A DNA stretch of 34,419 nt from Clostridia bacterium (GCA_017473345.1 JAFULL010000020.1:1-34419), one strand, 5' to 3'; positions 14,404-23,317 are shown, counted from the stretch's first letter. Numbers and translations: made by a program. The notes: generated by a model not told the origin, from the sequence alone.

Positions 14404-17400
14404 ATGAAGTACATGCATTCCGAATGGAGACAGCGCCTGGCTCACTGGCTGGAAGCGCTCAAGCAGGACCTGTATCTGCCCCTTGGAAACATCGACGTGG
14501 AATCTTTTTTCACCATGGACTACCTCACGCCCGACGAGGCTCTGAAGGGTGATTTCCAGCCCATGGCTCCCGGCACGCAGTGGGGCCGCACCTGGGAATA
14601 CTGCTGGATGAAGAGTCAGATCACCCTGCCCAAAGAAGCTGAGGGCAAGCGCATCGTCATGGACCTGCACACCGGCGGCGAGACCACCCTGTTTGTGGAC
14701 GGCAAGTCCTTCGGTACCTACCGCGCCGAGTGGGTGCTTACGCCCCATCATTACATCGTGGATAACGTTCTCACCCCCTGCGGCGAAGCAGGCCGCACCT
14801 ACGACCTGCTGATGGAAGCCTATGCAGGCCACTATTTCCCCGAAAGCGAGCCCCTCAAGGGCTGCGCCACCGGCCCTGTGCTGCCCGGCGCGTATCAGGA
14901 CCCCAAGGCCAACTGCGAGCGCGCTACGCTCAGGCAGCTGACCTACGGCATCTGGAACGAAGACGCCTATCAGCTCTACATGGACCTGGATACCCTCCGC
15001 CAGCTTGGCGATCAGGTGAATGAAGAAAGTCTGCGCGCGGACAAGATCGCCGGCGCGCTGGAAAAGGCGACCCTGATTGCCGATTTTGAGCAGCCGCTGG
15101 AAGACCGCATCGCCAGCTACAAGGCTGCCCGCGAAGTCCTCAAGCCTGTGCTGGAGGCAGTCAACGGTTCCACCGTGCCGGAATTCTACGCCATCGGCAA
15201 CGCCCATCTGGATCTGGCATGGCTGTGGCCCATGGACGAAACCCGCCGCAAGACCAGCCGCACCTTTGCCCAGCAGCTGCGTCTGATCGAGCACAACCCT
15301 GAATACAAGTTCCTGCAGAGCCAGCCCGCCGCCTATGAAATGTGCCGTGAGCATTATCCGGAGCTCTACGAGCGCATCCGCGAAGCCATCAAGGGCGGTC
15401 AGTGGATTGCCGAGGGCGCCATGTGGGTCGAGCCCGATACCAACATGACCAGCGGCGAATCGCTGATTCGTCAGCTGGTGCACGGCAAACGCTACTATAA
15501 GGAACAGCTGGGCGTGGACAGCGTGCTTTTGTGGCTGCCGGACACCTTCGGCTATTCCGCTGCGCTTCCGCAGATTTTGAACGGCTGCGGTGTGAAGTAT
15601 CTGGTCACGCAGAAGATCTTCTGGTCCTACAACGAGGGCGACCAGTTCCCCTATCACTACTTCACCTGGCAGGGTGCAGACGGCAGCGAGATCGTTTCCT
15701 TCCTGCCCACCAGCTACACCTACCGCACCGATCCGAGCGAGGTTTGCAATGCTTGGAAGGGCCGTGTGCAGAAGCGCGATCTGGACGCCTTCCTGCTGCC
15801 CTACGGCTACGGTGACGGCGGCGGCGGCCCCTGCAGGGATCATATCGAGTACATCAAGCGCGAAGGCAACCTGGAAGGCATGCCCAAGGTGCGCAACGAA
15901 TCGCCCGTGGTGTTCTTTGAGGACATGGAAAAGAAGGGCGGCCCCAAGCACACCTATGTGGGCGAGCTGTACTTCTCCGCACACCGTGGTGTATACACCT
16001 CGCAGGCGGCCATCAAGAAGGGCAACCGCAAAGGCGAGCTGGCCCTGCGCGAGGCCGAAATGTGGGGCGTCATGGCCATGCTGAACGGTGCGGAATATCC
16101 TGCCGCCCGCATGGACGCCGCATGGAAGAAGCTGCTGCTCAACCACTTCCACGACATCCTGCCCGGTTCTTCCATCGGCAAGGTGTATGAAGACGCCCGC
16201 AGGGATCACCTGTGGATCCTTGACGAAGCCAATGCCGTGAAGGCAGACGCCATGAAGGCGCTTGCCAAGGGCGAAGGCGTGACGGTATTCAACTCCCTCA
16301 GCTTTGACCGCACCGGTCTGGTGTACCTGCCGGATGAATATGCCGTCGGCGCTGTGACCACCGACGGCGAAGCCATCCCCACCCAGAAGACTGAAAACGG
16401 CGTGCTGGCGCATGTGACGGTTCCCTCCATGGGCGCTGTATCCCTGCTGCCCGCCGCGCAGAGTGTAGAGGCGGAAATTTCAACAGCCGCTCTCACCGAA
16501 AGCGGCGCTGTGCTTGAAAACGAGATCGTGCGCGCCGTGCTCAATGACCGCGGCGAAGTGACCTCCTTCATCGACAAGGAGACCGGCCGCGAATTTGCCG
16601 CCGGCGCCATGAACCGCCTGCTCATGTACAAGGACGTGCCGCGCCTGTTTGACGCGTGGGACATCGACTCCAACTACATCCTGCAGCCGGTGGAAATCAA
16701 CGAGCCGGTCAACCTCACCGTGAAGGAGGCCGACGGCCTGCGCGCGGTCATCCACATGGAGCGCAAGGTGCTCAACTCCACCTTCTCGCAAGACATCGTG
16801 CTGGAAGCCGGCAGCCGCCGTCTGGACTTTGTGACCACGGTGGACTGGAACGAGCTGCACCGCCTGCTGAAGGTTGGCTTCCCGGTCAATGTGCAGGCCA
16901 CCGAAGCCATCAACGAGATCCAGTTCGGCTACATGAACCGTCCTACGCACCGTTCCCGCCTGTACGACAGCGACCGCTTTGAAGTGTGCAACCAGCGCTA
17001 CAGCGCGCTGTGCGATATGAGCCACGGCGCAGCGGTGCTGAACGACTGCAAGTACGGCATCAGCATGAATGGCAACGAGCTGCAGCTGACCCTGCTGCGC
17101 GCTGCGGCCAGCCCTGAAATGCGCGCGGACAATGGCGTGCACACCTTCACCTACGCCTTCACCGCGTGGGAAGGCAGCTTCATCGACAGCCCCGTGGTGG
17201 ATGAGGCCTACGACCTGAACGTGCCGCTGCAGGTGGCTCCCGGTACGCTGGAAGGCTTCAGCGCCTTCTTCGTGGACGAGCCCAATGTGTTCATCGACAC
17301 CGTCAAGCCTGCCGAAGACGGCAGCGGCGACGTGATCGTGCGCCTGTACGAAAGCAAGAAGGCCGATACCGACTGCACGCTGGGCATCAACATTCCCTGC

Positions 17401-17523
17401 AGCAAGGTCTGGGACTGTGACATGCTGGAAAACAAGCTGGAGGAACTCGAAGTGGAAGAAGAGTGCGTGAAGCTGCACTTCCATACCTTTGAAGTCAAAA
17501 CCCTCCGCATCAGTACAAAATAA
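14404..17523 (+). CDS. Alpha-mannosidase, glycoside hydrolase family 38
   Basis: A 1039-residue cytoplasmic enzyme (no signal peptide) removing terminal alpha-mannose from oligosaccharides. N-terminal ~250 residues form a beta-sandwich; the GH38 catalytic barrel begins at GNAHLDLAWLWP with Zn ligands His268 and Asp270. The nucleophile is Asp380 in WLPDTFGYS, and the Zn-histidine region NHFHDILPGSS lies at 580-590. The C-terminal half is the usual beta-rich domain. Length matches bacterial class II enzymes of about 1000 residues. The ATG follows AAGGAG by 8 nt, 22 bp after the regulator, and the next gene follows by 12 bp. Being cytoplasmic, it acts on imported oligosaccharides, possibly those carried by the transporter at 6.7-9.7 kb. 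Confidence 0.95.
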   Translation: MKYMHSEWRQRLAHWLEALKQDLYLPLGNIDVESFFTMDYLTPDEALKGDFQPMAPGTQWGRTWEYCWMKSQITLPKEAEGKRIVMDLHTGGETTLFVDGKSFGTYRAEWVLTPHHYIVDNVLTPCGEAGRTYDLLMEAYAGHYFPESEPLKGCATGPVLPGAYQDPKANCERATLRQLTYGIWNEDAYQLYMDLDTLRQLGDQVNEESLRADKIAGALEKATLIADFEQPLEDRIASYKAAREVLKPVLEAVNGSTVPEFYAIGNAHLDLAWLWPMDETRRKTSRTFAQQLRLIEHNPEYKFLQSQPAAYEMCREHYPELYERIREAIKGGQWIAEGAMWVEPDTNMTSGESLIRQLVHGKRYYKEQLGVDSVLLWLPDTFGYSAALPQILNGCGVKYLVTQKIFWSYNEGDQFPYHYFTWQGADGSEIVSFLPTSYTYRTDPSEVCNAWKGRVQKRDLDAFLLPYGYGDGGGGPCRDHIEYIKREGNLEGMPKVRNESPVVFFEDMEKKGGPKHTYVGELYFSAHRGVYTSQAAIKKGNRKGELALREAEMWGVMAMLNGAEYPAARMDAAWKKLLLNHFHDILPGSSIGKVYEDARRDHLWILDEANAVKADAMKALAKGEGVTVFNSLSFDRTGLVYLPDEYAVGAVTTDGEAIPTQKTENGVLAHVTVPSMGAVSLLPAAQSVEAEISTAALTESGAVLENEIVRAVLNDRGEVTSFIDKETGREFAAGAMNRLLMYKDVPRLFDAWDIDSNYILQPVEINEPVNLTVKEADGLRAVIHMERKVLNSTFSQDIVLEAGSRRLDFVTTVDWNELHRLLKVGFPVNVQATEAINEIQFGYMNRPTHRSRLYDSDRFEVCNQRYSALCDMSHGAAVLNDCKYGISMNGNELQLTLLRAAASPEMRADNGVHTFTYAFTAWEGSFIDSPVVDEAYDLNVPLQVAPGTLEGFSAFFVDEPNVFIDTVKPAEDGSGDVIVRLYESKKADTDCTLGINIPCSKVWDCDMLENKLEELEVEEECVKLHFHTFEVKTLRISTK

Positions 17524-17535
17524 GGAGAAACAACC

Positions 17536-18657
17536 ATGGCATATCTTGGCGAAAACATCCGCAAGCTGGGCTTCGGCCTGATGCGTCTGCCCATGCTGGG
17601 CGACGAGGTGGATCTGGAGCAGACCAAGCAAATGGTCGACCTGTTTATGGAAGCGGGCTTTACCTACTTTGACACCGCCTACGGCTATCTGGGCGGCAAG
17701 TCCGAAATGGCGGCCAAGGCCGCGCTGGTGGACCGTTATCCCCGCGAGAGCTTCCAGCTGGCCACCAAGCTGCCCGCATGGGCAGGCCCCAAAAACGCAG
17801 AAGAAGCAAAGCAGATGTTCTACACCTCGCTGGAGCGCACCGGCGCAGGGTATTTCGACTTCTATCTGCTGCACAACCCGGGCAACGACCGCACGAAGTT
17901 TTTTGACGACTGGCAGCTGTGGGACTTTGTGGCCGACCTGAAAAAGCAGGGGCTGGTCAAGCACGTCGGTTTTTCCATGCACGACAGCGCCGATGCGCTG
18001 GAAGCGCTGCTCAAGGCGCACCCGGAAACCGAGTTTGTGCAGCTGCAGATCAACTACGCCGACTGGGAAAGCAATAACATCCAGTCCCGCAAATGCTATG
18101 AGGTTGCCCGCAAATACAACAAGCCCGTCATCATCATGGAGCCGGTCAAGGGCGGCTATCTGGCCGATCTTCCCGCCAGCGTTGCAGGGCCGTTTGAAAA
18201 GCTTGACCCCAGCGTTTCCCATTCCTCGTGGGCGGTTCGCTATGCGGCCTCGCTGGACGGGCTGATCACCGTGCTCAGCGGCATGTCCACCGTTGAGCAG
18301 ATGCAGGACAACCTGAACACCATGCGCGACTTCAAACCGCTTGACGACGCCGAGCGCGCCGCCGTGGCGGAAGTGGTGGAGCGCATGAACGCCATCGACC
18401 ACATTTCCTGCACCAGCTGCAAATACTGCGTGAAGGACTGCCCGCAGCACATCAACATTCCCGGCGTATTCGGCGCCATGAACGACCTGCTGGTTTTTGG
18501 CAACGCCGAAAAAGCCCGCGGCAGCTATGGTTTTGCAACGCACAAAGGCGGAAAGGCCTGTGACTGCATCGCCTGCGGCCAGTGCGAAGCGGCCTGCCCG
18601 CAGCACATCAACATTATCGATCAGCTGAAAAACTGCTCCGAAATCTTTGATAAATAA
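17536..18657 (+). CDS. Aldo/keto reductase with C-terminal 2[4Fe-4S] ferredoxin domain
   Basis: A 373-residue fusion type common in anaerobes. The AKR barrel has Asp46 and Tyr51 (DTAYGY), Lys78 (ATKLP) and His113 (LLHNPG). The tail has one cysteine cluster C292-x2-C295-x2-C298-x3-C302 followed by P, and a second C344-x2-C347-x2-C350-x3-C354 followed by P, both followed by QHINI. That is two complete four-cysteine motifs, so it can bind two [4Fe-4S] clusters and probably couples sugar or aldehyde redox chemistry to ferredoxin or flavin carriers. It sits 12 bp after the alpha-mannosidase with AAGGAG, thus the same transcript, and is followed by a strong terminator. The substrate is unknown. Confidence 0.92.
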   Translation: MAYLGENIRKLGFGLMRLPMLGDEVDLEQTKQMVDLFMEAGFTYFDTAYGYLGGKSEMAAKAALVDRYPRESFQLATKLPAWAGPKNAEEAKQMFYTSLERTGAGYFDFYLLHNPGNDRTKFFDDWQLWDFVADLKKQGLVKHVGFSMHDSADALEALLKAHPETEFVQLQINYADWESNNIQSRKCYEVARKYNKPVIIMEPVKGGYLADLPASVAGPFEKLDPSVSHSSWAVRYAASLDGLITVLSGMSTVEQMQDNLNTMRDFKPLDDAERAAVAEVVERMNAIDHISCTSCKYCVKDCPQHINIPGVFGAMNDLLVFGNAEKARGSYGFATHKGGKACDCIACGQCEAACPQHINIIDQLKNCSEIFDK

Positions 18658-18660
18658 CCC

Positions 18661-18700
18661 CAAACAGCCGTGCGAAATCACCGTTTCGCACGGCTGTTTG
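18661..18700 (+). terminator. Strong terminator after the mannosidase operon
   Basis: A perfect 17-bp stem (18661-18677 with 18684-18700), six-base loop, ending in TGTTTG-TTG. It isolates the cobalamin unit that follows. Confidence 0.85.
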
Positions 18701-18729
18701 TTGACTACGCCCTCCGCCGGGCTTATAAT
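18701..18729 (+). promoter_or_regulatory. Sigma-A promoter of the cobalamin riboswitch transcript
   Basis: TTGACT (18701-18706), 17-bp spacer, TATAAT (18724-18729). The transcript would start about 15 nt before the riboswitch P1 stem. Confidence 0.8.
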
Positions 18730-18749
18730 GATCAGGACAAATGAATAGC

Positions 18750-18930
18750 CGGTGTATCTGCGCAGCGATGCGCGGCGTTCCTCCGGGGTGGAAAACGTCA
18801 CAGGAATCGGATGAAAGTTCCGGGCTATCCCAGTAACCGTGAAGCTGACGAAAGCACGATGTGAAGCCACTGCGAAAGCGGGAAGGTGTGCAAGTAGGAC
18901 GAAGCCAAGCCGGGAGACTTGTTTACACCG
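18750..18930 (+). ncRNA. Cobalamin riboswitch aptamer
   Basis: The leader carries the conserved cobalamin-aptamer strings: GAAAGTTCCGGGCTATCCC followed by AGTAACCGTGAAG, CCACTGCGAAAGCGGGAAGG, and the B12 box AAGCCAAGCCGGGAGACTTG. The outer P1 helix closes as CGGTGTA (18750-18756) with TACACCG (18924-18930). These elements bind adenosyl- or other cobalamins and lower expression of the downstream genes. Here they precede a BtuFCD-type importer, which supports vitamin B12 as its cargo. Confidence 0.92.
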
Positions 18931-19009
18931 TGATACCATCATTCCCCTGGGGGTGGGATATGCTATTTGGGCTGACGGTTTCTGCCGGCAGTCTGTTTAG
19001 TGTTCCTCA

Positions 19010-19080
19010 GGGAGGGACGCTTTTTCTTTGGAAAAAACGCCCTCTCGCTGATTCATTTGATCCAAAATGAGGAGGGACGC
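19010..19080 (+). promoter_or_regulatory. Riboswitch expression platform with duplicated Shine-Dalgarno segment
   Basis: GGAGGGACGC occurs twice, at 19011-19020 and at 19071-19080; the second is the real ribosome site of the gene at 19083. Between them CGCCCTCTC (19038-19046) can pair with either copy in the same way. Pairing with the first gives a stable hairpin (also TTTTTC with GAAAAA, TTTG loop) and frees the ribosome site; pairing with the second hides it. No T tract follows, so the switch is probably translational. The aptamer-to-platform link is inferred. Confidence 0.6.
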
Positions 19081-19082
19081 CT

Positions 19083-19970
19083 ATGTCCAAGAAAACCGTT
19101 TCCCTATTCCTTGCCCTGCTGATGATGTTCAGCATGACCGCCGCGCTGGCCGAGGCCATTACCGTGACCGACATGTTCGGCCGCGAAGTGACCCTGGCCG
19201 AGCCTGCCACCCGCATCGTAGCCATGGAGCCCGGCGACTGCGAGATCCTGTGCGCGCTGGGCTGCGAAGAAGCGCTGGTAGCCCGTGGTCTGTACTGCGA
19301 CTATCCTGCATCCGTGCTGGAATTGCCCGCCGTTGCATCCGGCGGCGATACCAACCTGGAGGAGCTGCTCGCGCTGGAGCCGCAGGTTATCGTCATGAAT
19401 GACATGGCCCACACCAAGGAGCAGGTGGAACTGCTGGCGCAAAATGGCGTGCAGGTCATCACCACCAATGCTGACAGCATTGCCGAAGTGTATGAAAACA
19501 TCCGTCTGCTGGGCGCGGTCATGGGCAAAAATGCCGAAGCCGAAGCCATCATCGCTGACATGCAGGCCACCTTTGACGGGATCGCCGCCAGGAGCGAAGC
19601 GACCGACAAGACCATCTACTTTGAAGTAATGCCGCTGGAGTGGGGCCTTTGGAGCGCCGGTACCGGCACCTTCATGCATGAGCTGGCTGAAATCTGCGGC
19701 ATGCAGAACGCCTTTGCCGACATCGAAGGCTGGCAGCCCATCAGCCAGGAGCAGGTCATTGAGCGCAACCCCGACTACATCGTGCTGGTGACCGGCATGG
19801 GCGAAACGGCCGTCGACGAAGTAAAGGACCGCGCAGGCTGGGGCGATATGGAGGCTGTGAAAAGCAACAAAATCTATAACGCCGACTCTTACCAGATGAC
19901 CCGCCCCGCACCCCGCCTGAAGGAAGCCGCCCTCGAGCTGTACGACTTCCTCAACGATATCGCCGAATGA
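19083..19970 (+). CDS. btuF: Cobalamin-type ABC transporter substrate-binding protein
   Basis: A 295-residue extracytoplasmic binding protein of the BtuF/FhuD class (cluster for cobalamin, haem and siderophores). A signal peptide ends ALA|E after residue 23; no lipobox cysteine is present. The mature start TVTDMFGREVTLAEPATRIVAM is the typical entry, followed by LEELLALEPQVIVMN and ISQEQVIERNPDYIVLV patterns of the two lobes. The ATG follows GGAGGGACGCCT, the switched ribosome site. The cobalamin riboswitch upstream and the permease and ATPase downstream make B12 or another corrinoid the most likely cargo rather than iron. Confidence 0.85.
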   Translation: MSKKTVSLFLALLMMFSMTAALAEAITVTDMFGREVTLAEPATRIVAMEPGDCEILCALGCEEALVARGLYCDYPASVLELPAVASGGDTNLEELLALEPQVIVMNDMAHTKEQVELLAQNGVQVITTNADSIAEVYENIRLLGAVMGKNAEAEAIIADMQATFDGIAARSEATDKTIYFEVMPLEWGLWSAGTGTFMHELAEICGMQNAFADIEGWQPISQEQVIERNPDYIVLVTGMGETAVDEVKDRAGWGDMEAVKSNKIYNADSYQMTRPAPRLKEAALELYDFLNDIAE

Positions 19971-19977
19971 CCCAGCC

Positions 19978-20004
19978 GGGAGGAGCTGCCCCGCGGCTCC
20001 TCCC
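19978..20004 (+). terminator. Hairpin between btuF-like and btuC-like genes
   Basis: GGGAGGAGC (19978-19986) pairs perfectly with GCTCCTCCC (19996-20004), followed by TCTCCC rather than a T tract. It may protect the upstream message or reduce read-through to the permease. Confidence 0.5.
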
Positions 20005-20019
20005 TCTCCCGAGGTACTT

Positions 20020-21051
20020 ATGATAACACGTTCTGACCGTTTTTCGTGGCGCAGCTGTGTGCTGTTCAGCTTCGCACTGGTGTGCGTCATGCTTCTGTGC
20101 ATCTGCGCAGGCAGCGTTTCCATTCCGCTTGCAGATACGCTGACCGCCCTGTGGAATACCCTCTGGGGGCTGGAAGTGCCTCAGGGTATTTCCAAAAACA
20201 TCATCCTGAATGTACGCCTGCCCCGTGTGCTCAACGTAGCGCTGGTGGGCGCGGCGCTGTCGCTGTGCGGCGCTGCCATGCAGGGACTATTGCGCAATCC
20301 GCTGGCGGACGGTTCCACACTGGGCGTTTCCAGCGGCGCGGCGCTGGGCGCTGTTGCCGCGCTGGCGCTGGGTGTGAAACTGCCCGGCATTCCCGACGGC
20401 GGCGTGATGCTCACCGCCATGGCCTCCGCCTTTCTTTCGCTGGTGCTGATCCTGTCGCTGGCCTATGTGCTGGACCGGTCTCTCAGCACCCACAGCATCA
20501 TCCTCATCGGCGTCATCTTTTCCATGTTTGCTTCCAGCGTGATCAACCTGATCATTTCCTTTGCGCAGGAGCATATCAAGTCCATTACCTTCTGGACGAT
20601 GGGTTCATTGTCCGGCACCGGTTTCAGCCACACGCGCATTCTGGCGGCTGCGCTTTTGGCGTGCGGCGTGATCATTCTGCGCTACGGGCGCGAGCTGAAT
20701 GCATTCGCCATCGGCGAAGACAACGCCCGTCACATCGGCGTCAATGTCAAAAAAGTCAAGCTCATCATCCTTATCACGGTGTCCGTGCTCATCGGTATAT
20801 GCGTGTCCATCGCCGGTTCCATCGGGTTTGTTGGCCTTGTGATGCCGCACATGACCCGCATGCTGACCGGGCCCAACCACAAGCGTCTGCTGCCGACGGC
20901 CCTGTTCTCCGGCGCGATCTTCCTGCTGCTGGCCGACCTCGCCGCCCGCACGCTGTTAAGCCCCGTCGAGCTTTCCATCGGCGTGGTCACGTCGCTGGTG
21001 GGCGCAGTGGCCTTTATCATCATTTTCTGCCAAACGCGAAAGGCAAGGTGA
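20020..21051 (+). CDS. btuC: Cobalamin-type ABC transporter permease (FecCD/BtuC family)
   Basis: A 343-residue membrane protein with about ten hydrophobic segments. Family marks include NVRLPRVLNVALVGAALSLCGAAMQGLLRNPLADGSTLGVSSGAALGA split across about 65-110, SFWTMGSLSG-like ITFWTMGSLSGTGF near 190, and GFVGLVMPHMTRM near 268, the coupling region to the ATPase. The start ATG follows GAGG after the btuF hairpin. It precedes the ATPase by 5 nt. Homologues move cobalamin, haem or Fe-siderophores; riboswitch control argues for cobalamin. Confidence 0.9.
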   Translation: MITRSDRFSWRSCVLFSFALVCVMLLCICAGSVSIPLADTLTALWNTLWGLEVPQGISKNIILNVRLPRVLNVALVGAALSLCGAAMQGLLRNPLADGSTLGVSSGAALGAVAALALGVKLPGIPDGGVMLTAMASAFLSLVLILSLAYVLDRSLSTHSIILIGVIFSMFASSVINLIISFAQEHIKSITFWTMGSLSGTGFSHTRILAAALLACGVIILRYGRELNAFAIGEDNARHIGVNVKKVKLIILITVSVLIGICVSIAGSIGFVGLVMPHMTRMLTGPNHKRLLPTALFSGAIFLLLADLAARTLLSPVELSIGVVTSLVGAVAFIIIFCQTRKAR

Positions 21052-21056
21052 ACGCA

Positions 21057-21815
21057 ATGCTCAATGCACAAAACATCACTGTACAGTATGGCGAACATAC
21101 TGTGGTGGATCATCTTTCCTTTCAGCTGCAGGAAGGCCAGTGGCTGATGCTGGTGGGCCCCAACGGTGCGGGCAAATCTACGCTGATCGAGGCCATTGCG
21201 CAGGGCGTGCTCTATACCGGCACGATCCAGTTGGAAAACAGGGATATCCGTCGTTTCAGGGCTGCGCAGCTGGCGCAGAAAATCGGCGTGCTGTCGCAGA
21301 AAAATGCCGTCGGCTATGCCTATACTGTGGAGGAAGTGGTAAGCCTTGGCCGCTATGCCTACACAGCCGGCTTTCTGTCTGCCCGTGACGACGACGGCAA
21401 GCAGCAGGTGGAACATGCCCTGGAGCTGACAGGTCTTACGGACCTGCGCCATGCCAGCGTGCTCACCCTGTCCGGCGGCGAGCTGCAGCGCACCTTCCTT
21501 GCGCAGATCTTTGCCCAAAATCCTCAAATCCTGATTTTGGACGAACCGGCCAACCATCTGGATCTGATTTATCAAAAGCACATTTTCTCGCTGATTCAGC
21601 AGTGGCTGCATCAGCCCGGCCGCGCTGTGATCTCCGTGGTGCATGATTTGAGCCTTGCCAAAAAGTACGGCACACACGCCGTGCTGATGGATCAGGGCAA
21701 AAGCGTATCCCAGGGGACCGTCGACAAGGTGCTTACGCCCCAAAACCTGCAGGCCGTCTATCATATGGACGTATACCAGTGGATGCAGGATATGCTCAGC
21801 CAGTGGCCGGCATAA
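21057..21815 (+). CDS. btuD: Cobalamin-type ABC transporter ATPase
   Basis: A 252-residue ATP-binding protein. Walker A GPNGAGKST (34-42), a Q-loop near 80, signature LSGGELQR near 139, Walker B ILILDEPANHLD near 160 and the switch histidine in SVVHDLS near 196 are all intact. The ATG at 21057 is chosen because the homology starts there (MLNAQNITVQYGEHTVVD) and AAGGTG precedes it; the open frame to the left only shadows the permease gene. It completes the riboswitch-controlled BtuFCD-type unit and ends at a 20-bp-stem terminator. Confidence 0.9.
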   Translation: MLNAQNITVQYGEHTVVDHLSFQLQEGQWLMLVGPNGAGKSTLIEAIAQGVLYTGTIQLENRDIRRFRAAQLAQKIGVLSQKNAVGYAYTVEEVVSLGRYAYTAGFLSARDDDGKQQVEHALELTGLTDLRHASVLTLSGGELQRTFLAQIFAQNPQILILDEPANHLDLIYQKHIFSLIQQWLHQPGRAVISVVHDLSLAKKYGTHAVLMDQGKSVSQGTVDKVLTPQNLQAVYHMDVYQWMQDMLSQWPA

Positions 21816-21860
21816 AGCACGCCCCTCCGAGGCATTTCTTTCGGAGGGGCGTGCTTTATG
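21811..21860. terminator. Bidirectional terminator between btuD-like gene and aspA
   Basis: A perfect 20-bp stem (21811-21830 with 21841-21860) with a 10-base loop overlaps the stop of the ATPase and ends 5 bp before the stop of the convergent aspA. It carries AAA on the 5' side and TTTA on the 3' side, so it can work for both strands. Confidence 0.85.
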
Positions 21861-21864
21861 CATT

Positions 21865-23283
21865 TCAGGCGCCTTTGCGGTCGGTGCCGTTGGACGGCCA
21901 TTCCGTCATAGGCAGGGGATTGAGCGTTTTTTCCGTCTCTTCGGGCGTCAGCAGTCCCTGATCCAGCACGATCTGGCGCACCGTCGCGTGGGAGCGCTGG
22001 GCCTCACAGGCGATATGGCAGGCCTGCGTGTAGCCGATGCTGGGGGCAAGCGCCGTGGCCATGCTGGAGGAAGATTCCACCATATTCAGGCAGCGGTCGT
22101 GATTGACGCCGATGCCGCACACACAGTGTTTGGTCAGGGTGCGGATGCCCTCGGTCAGCTGCGTGCAGCCCTGATGCAGGCTGTCGAAAATCACAGGTTC
22201 AAAGGCGTTCAGCTCCAGCTGGCCGGCCTCGGCAGCCATGGTGACCGTTACGTCAAAACCGATCAGGCGGAAGGCGATCTGGTTGACCACCTCAGGGATC
22301 ACGGGGTTGACCTTGCCCGGCATGATGGACGAGCCGTTCTGACGCGCGGGAAGGGTGATGTCGGCAAAGCCGCCGTTGGGGCCGGAGGACAGCAGGCGCA
22401 GGTCGTTGCAGATCTTGGAAAGCGATACGCCGCAGCTCTTGAGCGCGGAGGAAAGCTCCACATAGCTGTCGGCATTCTGGGTGGCGTCCACGCAGTCCTC
22501 GCTGCGCTGCAGCGGGTACCCGGTGATCTCGGTCAGGAACGGCACCACCGACTGCAGATACTCAGCCGGGGCGTTCATGCCGGTGCCGATGGCCGTGCCG
22601 CCCAGGTTGATGCAAAGCATCTGGCTGCAGGCATTCTGCACGCGCTTCTTTTCACGGCGAAGCACGGCCGAATAGGCCGAGAAGATCTGCTCGAAGCGAA
22701 TGGGCACCGCGTCCTGCAGCTGGGTGCGGCCCAGCGTGATCACATGGGCAAAGGTCGCCGCGCGCTCGTCAAAGGCGGCGATCAGCTCATCCAGCACATC
22801 ACTCAGCGGCAGGGCTGCTTCGTACAGCGCCAGGCGGATCGCCGTGGGGTACACGTCGTTGGTCGACTGCGAGGCGTTCACGTGGTCATTGGGATGAATG
22901 ATGGAATAGTCGCCCTTCACGCCGCCCAGCAGCTCGATCGCACGGTTAGCGATGACTTCGTTGGCGTTCATGTTGGTGGACGTTCCCGCGCCGCCCTGAA
23001 TGGGGTCGACAATAAACTGGTCATGCAGCTTGCCTGCAATGATCTCGTCGCACGCCCGGCAGATGGCGTCGGTCTGCCCGGCAGTCAGTATGCCGGCAGC
23101 ATGGTTGGCCAGCGCACATGCCTTCTTGATGCGCGCCATATGGCGGATCAGCGAAGCAGGCAGCCTGCGGCCCGTGATGGGAAAATTCTCCGCAGCACGC
23201 AGAGAGTGGATTCCATAATATGCATCGCACGAAACAGCCATCGAACCAACCAGGTCATGCTCCAAACGGGTCTGTGTCGTCAT
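21865..23283 (-). CDS. aspA: Aspartate ammonia-lyase
   Basis: A 472-residue cytoplasmic enzyme that splits L-aspartate into fumarate and ammonia. The superfamily signature GSSIMPGKVNP is complete. QGGAGTSTNMNANEVIANRA near 95-115, HPNDHVNASQSTNDVYPTA and the TLGRTQLQDAVP loop distinguish aspartase from fumarase only partly; the opening RLEHDLVGSMAVSCDAYYGIHSLRA and 'STNMNANE' with Q.GGAGTS favour AspA. The ATG follows AAAGGATG. It is divergently transcribed from a LysR regulator, a usual arrangement for control by that regulator. In an anaerobe it would feed fumarate to reduction or C4 metabolism. Confidence 0.9.
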   Translation of the reverse strand: MTTQTRLEHDLVGSMAVSCDAYYGIHSLRAAENFPITGRRLPASLIRHMARIKKACALANHAAGILTAGQTDAICRACDEIIAGKLHDQFIVDPIQGGAGTSTNMNANEVIANRAIELLGGVKGDYSIIHPNDHVNASQSTNDVYPTAIRLALYEAALPLSDVLDELIAAFDERAATFAHVITLGRTQLQDAVPIRFEQIFSAYSAVLRREKKRVQNACSQMLCINLGGTAIGTGMNAPAEYLQSVVPFLTEITGYPLQRSEDCVDATQNADSYVELSSALKSCGVSLSKICNDLRLLSSGPNGGFADITLPARQNGSSIMPGKVNPVIPEVVNQIAFRLIGFDVTVTMAAEAGQLELNAFEPVIFDSLHQGCTQLTEGIRTLTKHCVCGIGVNHDRCLNMVESSSSMATALAPSIGYTQACHIACEAQRSHATVRQIVLDQGLLTPEETEKTLNPLPMTEWPSNGTDRKGA

Positions 23284-23317
23284 TTGCGTTACATCCTTTC
23301 TGTATCGGCTTGCTTTC

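Noticed and set aside
14350..18942. Long minus-strand frames (687 and 820 codons) opposite the mannosidase and Fe-S reductase genes
   Set aside because: They cross a strong terminator and gene borders, are rich in H, V, A and G, and lack any motif; the forward genes are certain.
18861..19070. Small frame of 69 codons within the cobalamin leader
   Set aside because: It lies inside the riboswitch aptamer and platform, whose RNA features explain the sequence.
20046..21056. Open frame running into the btuD-like gene from 20046
   Set aside because: The part before 21057 only shadows the permease gene in another frame, with arginine/histidine-rich composition; the ATPase homology starts at 21057.
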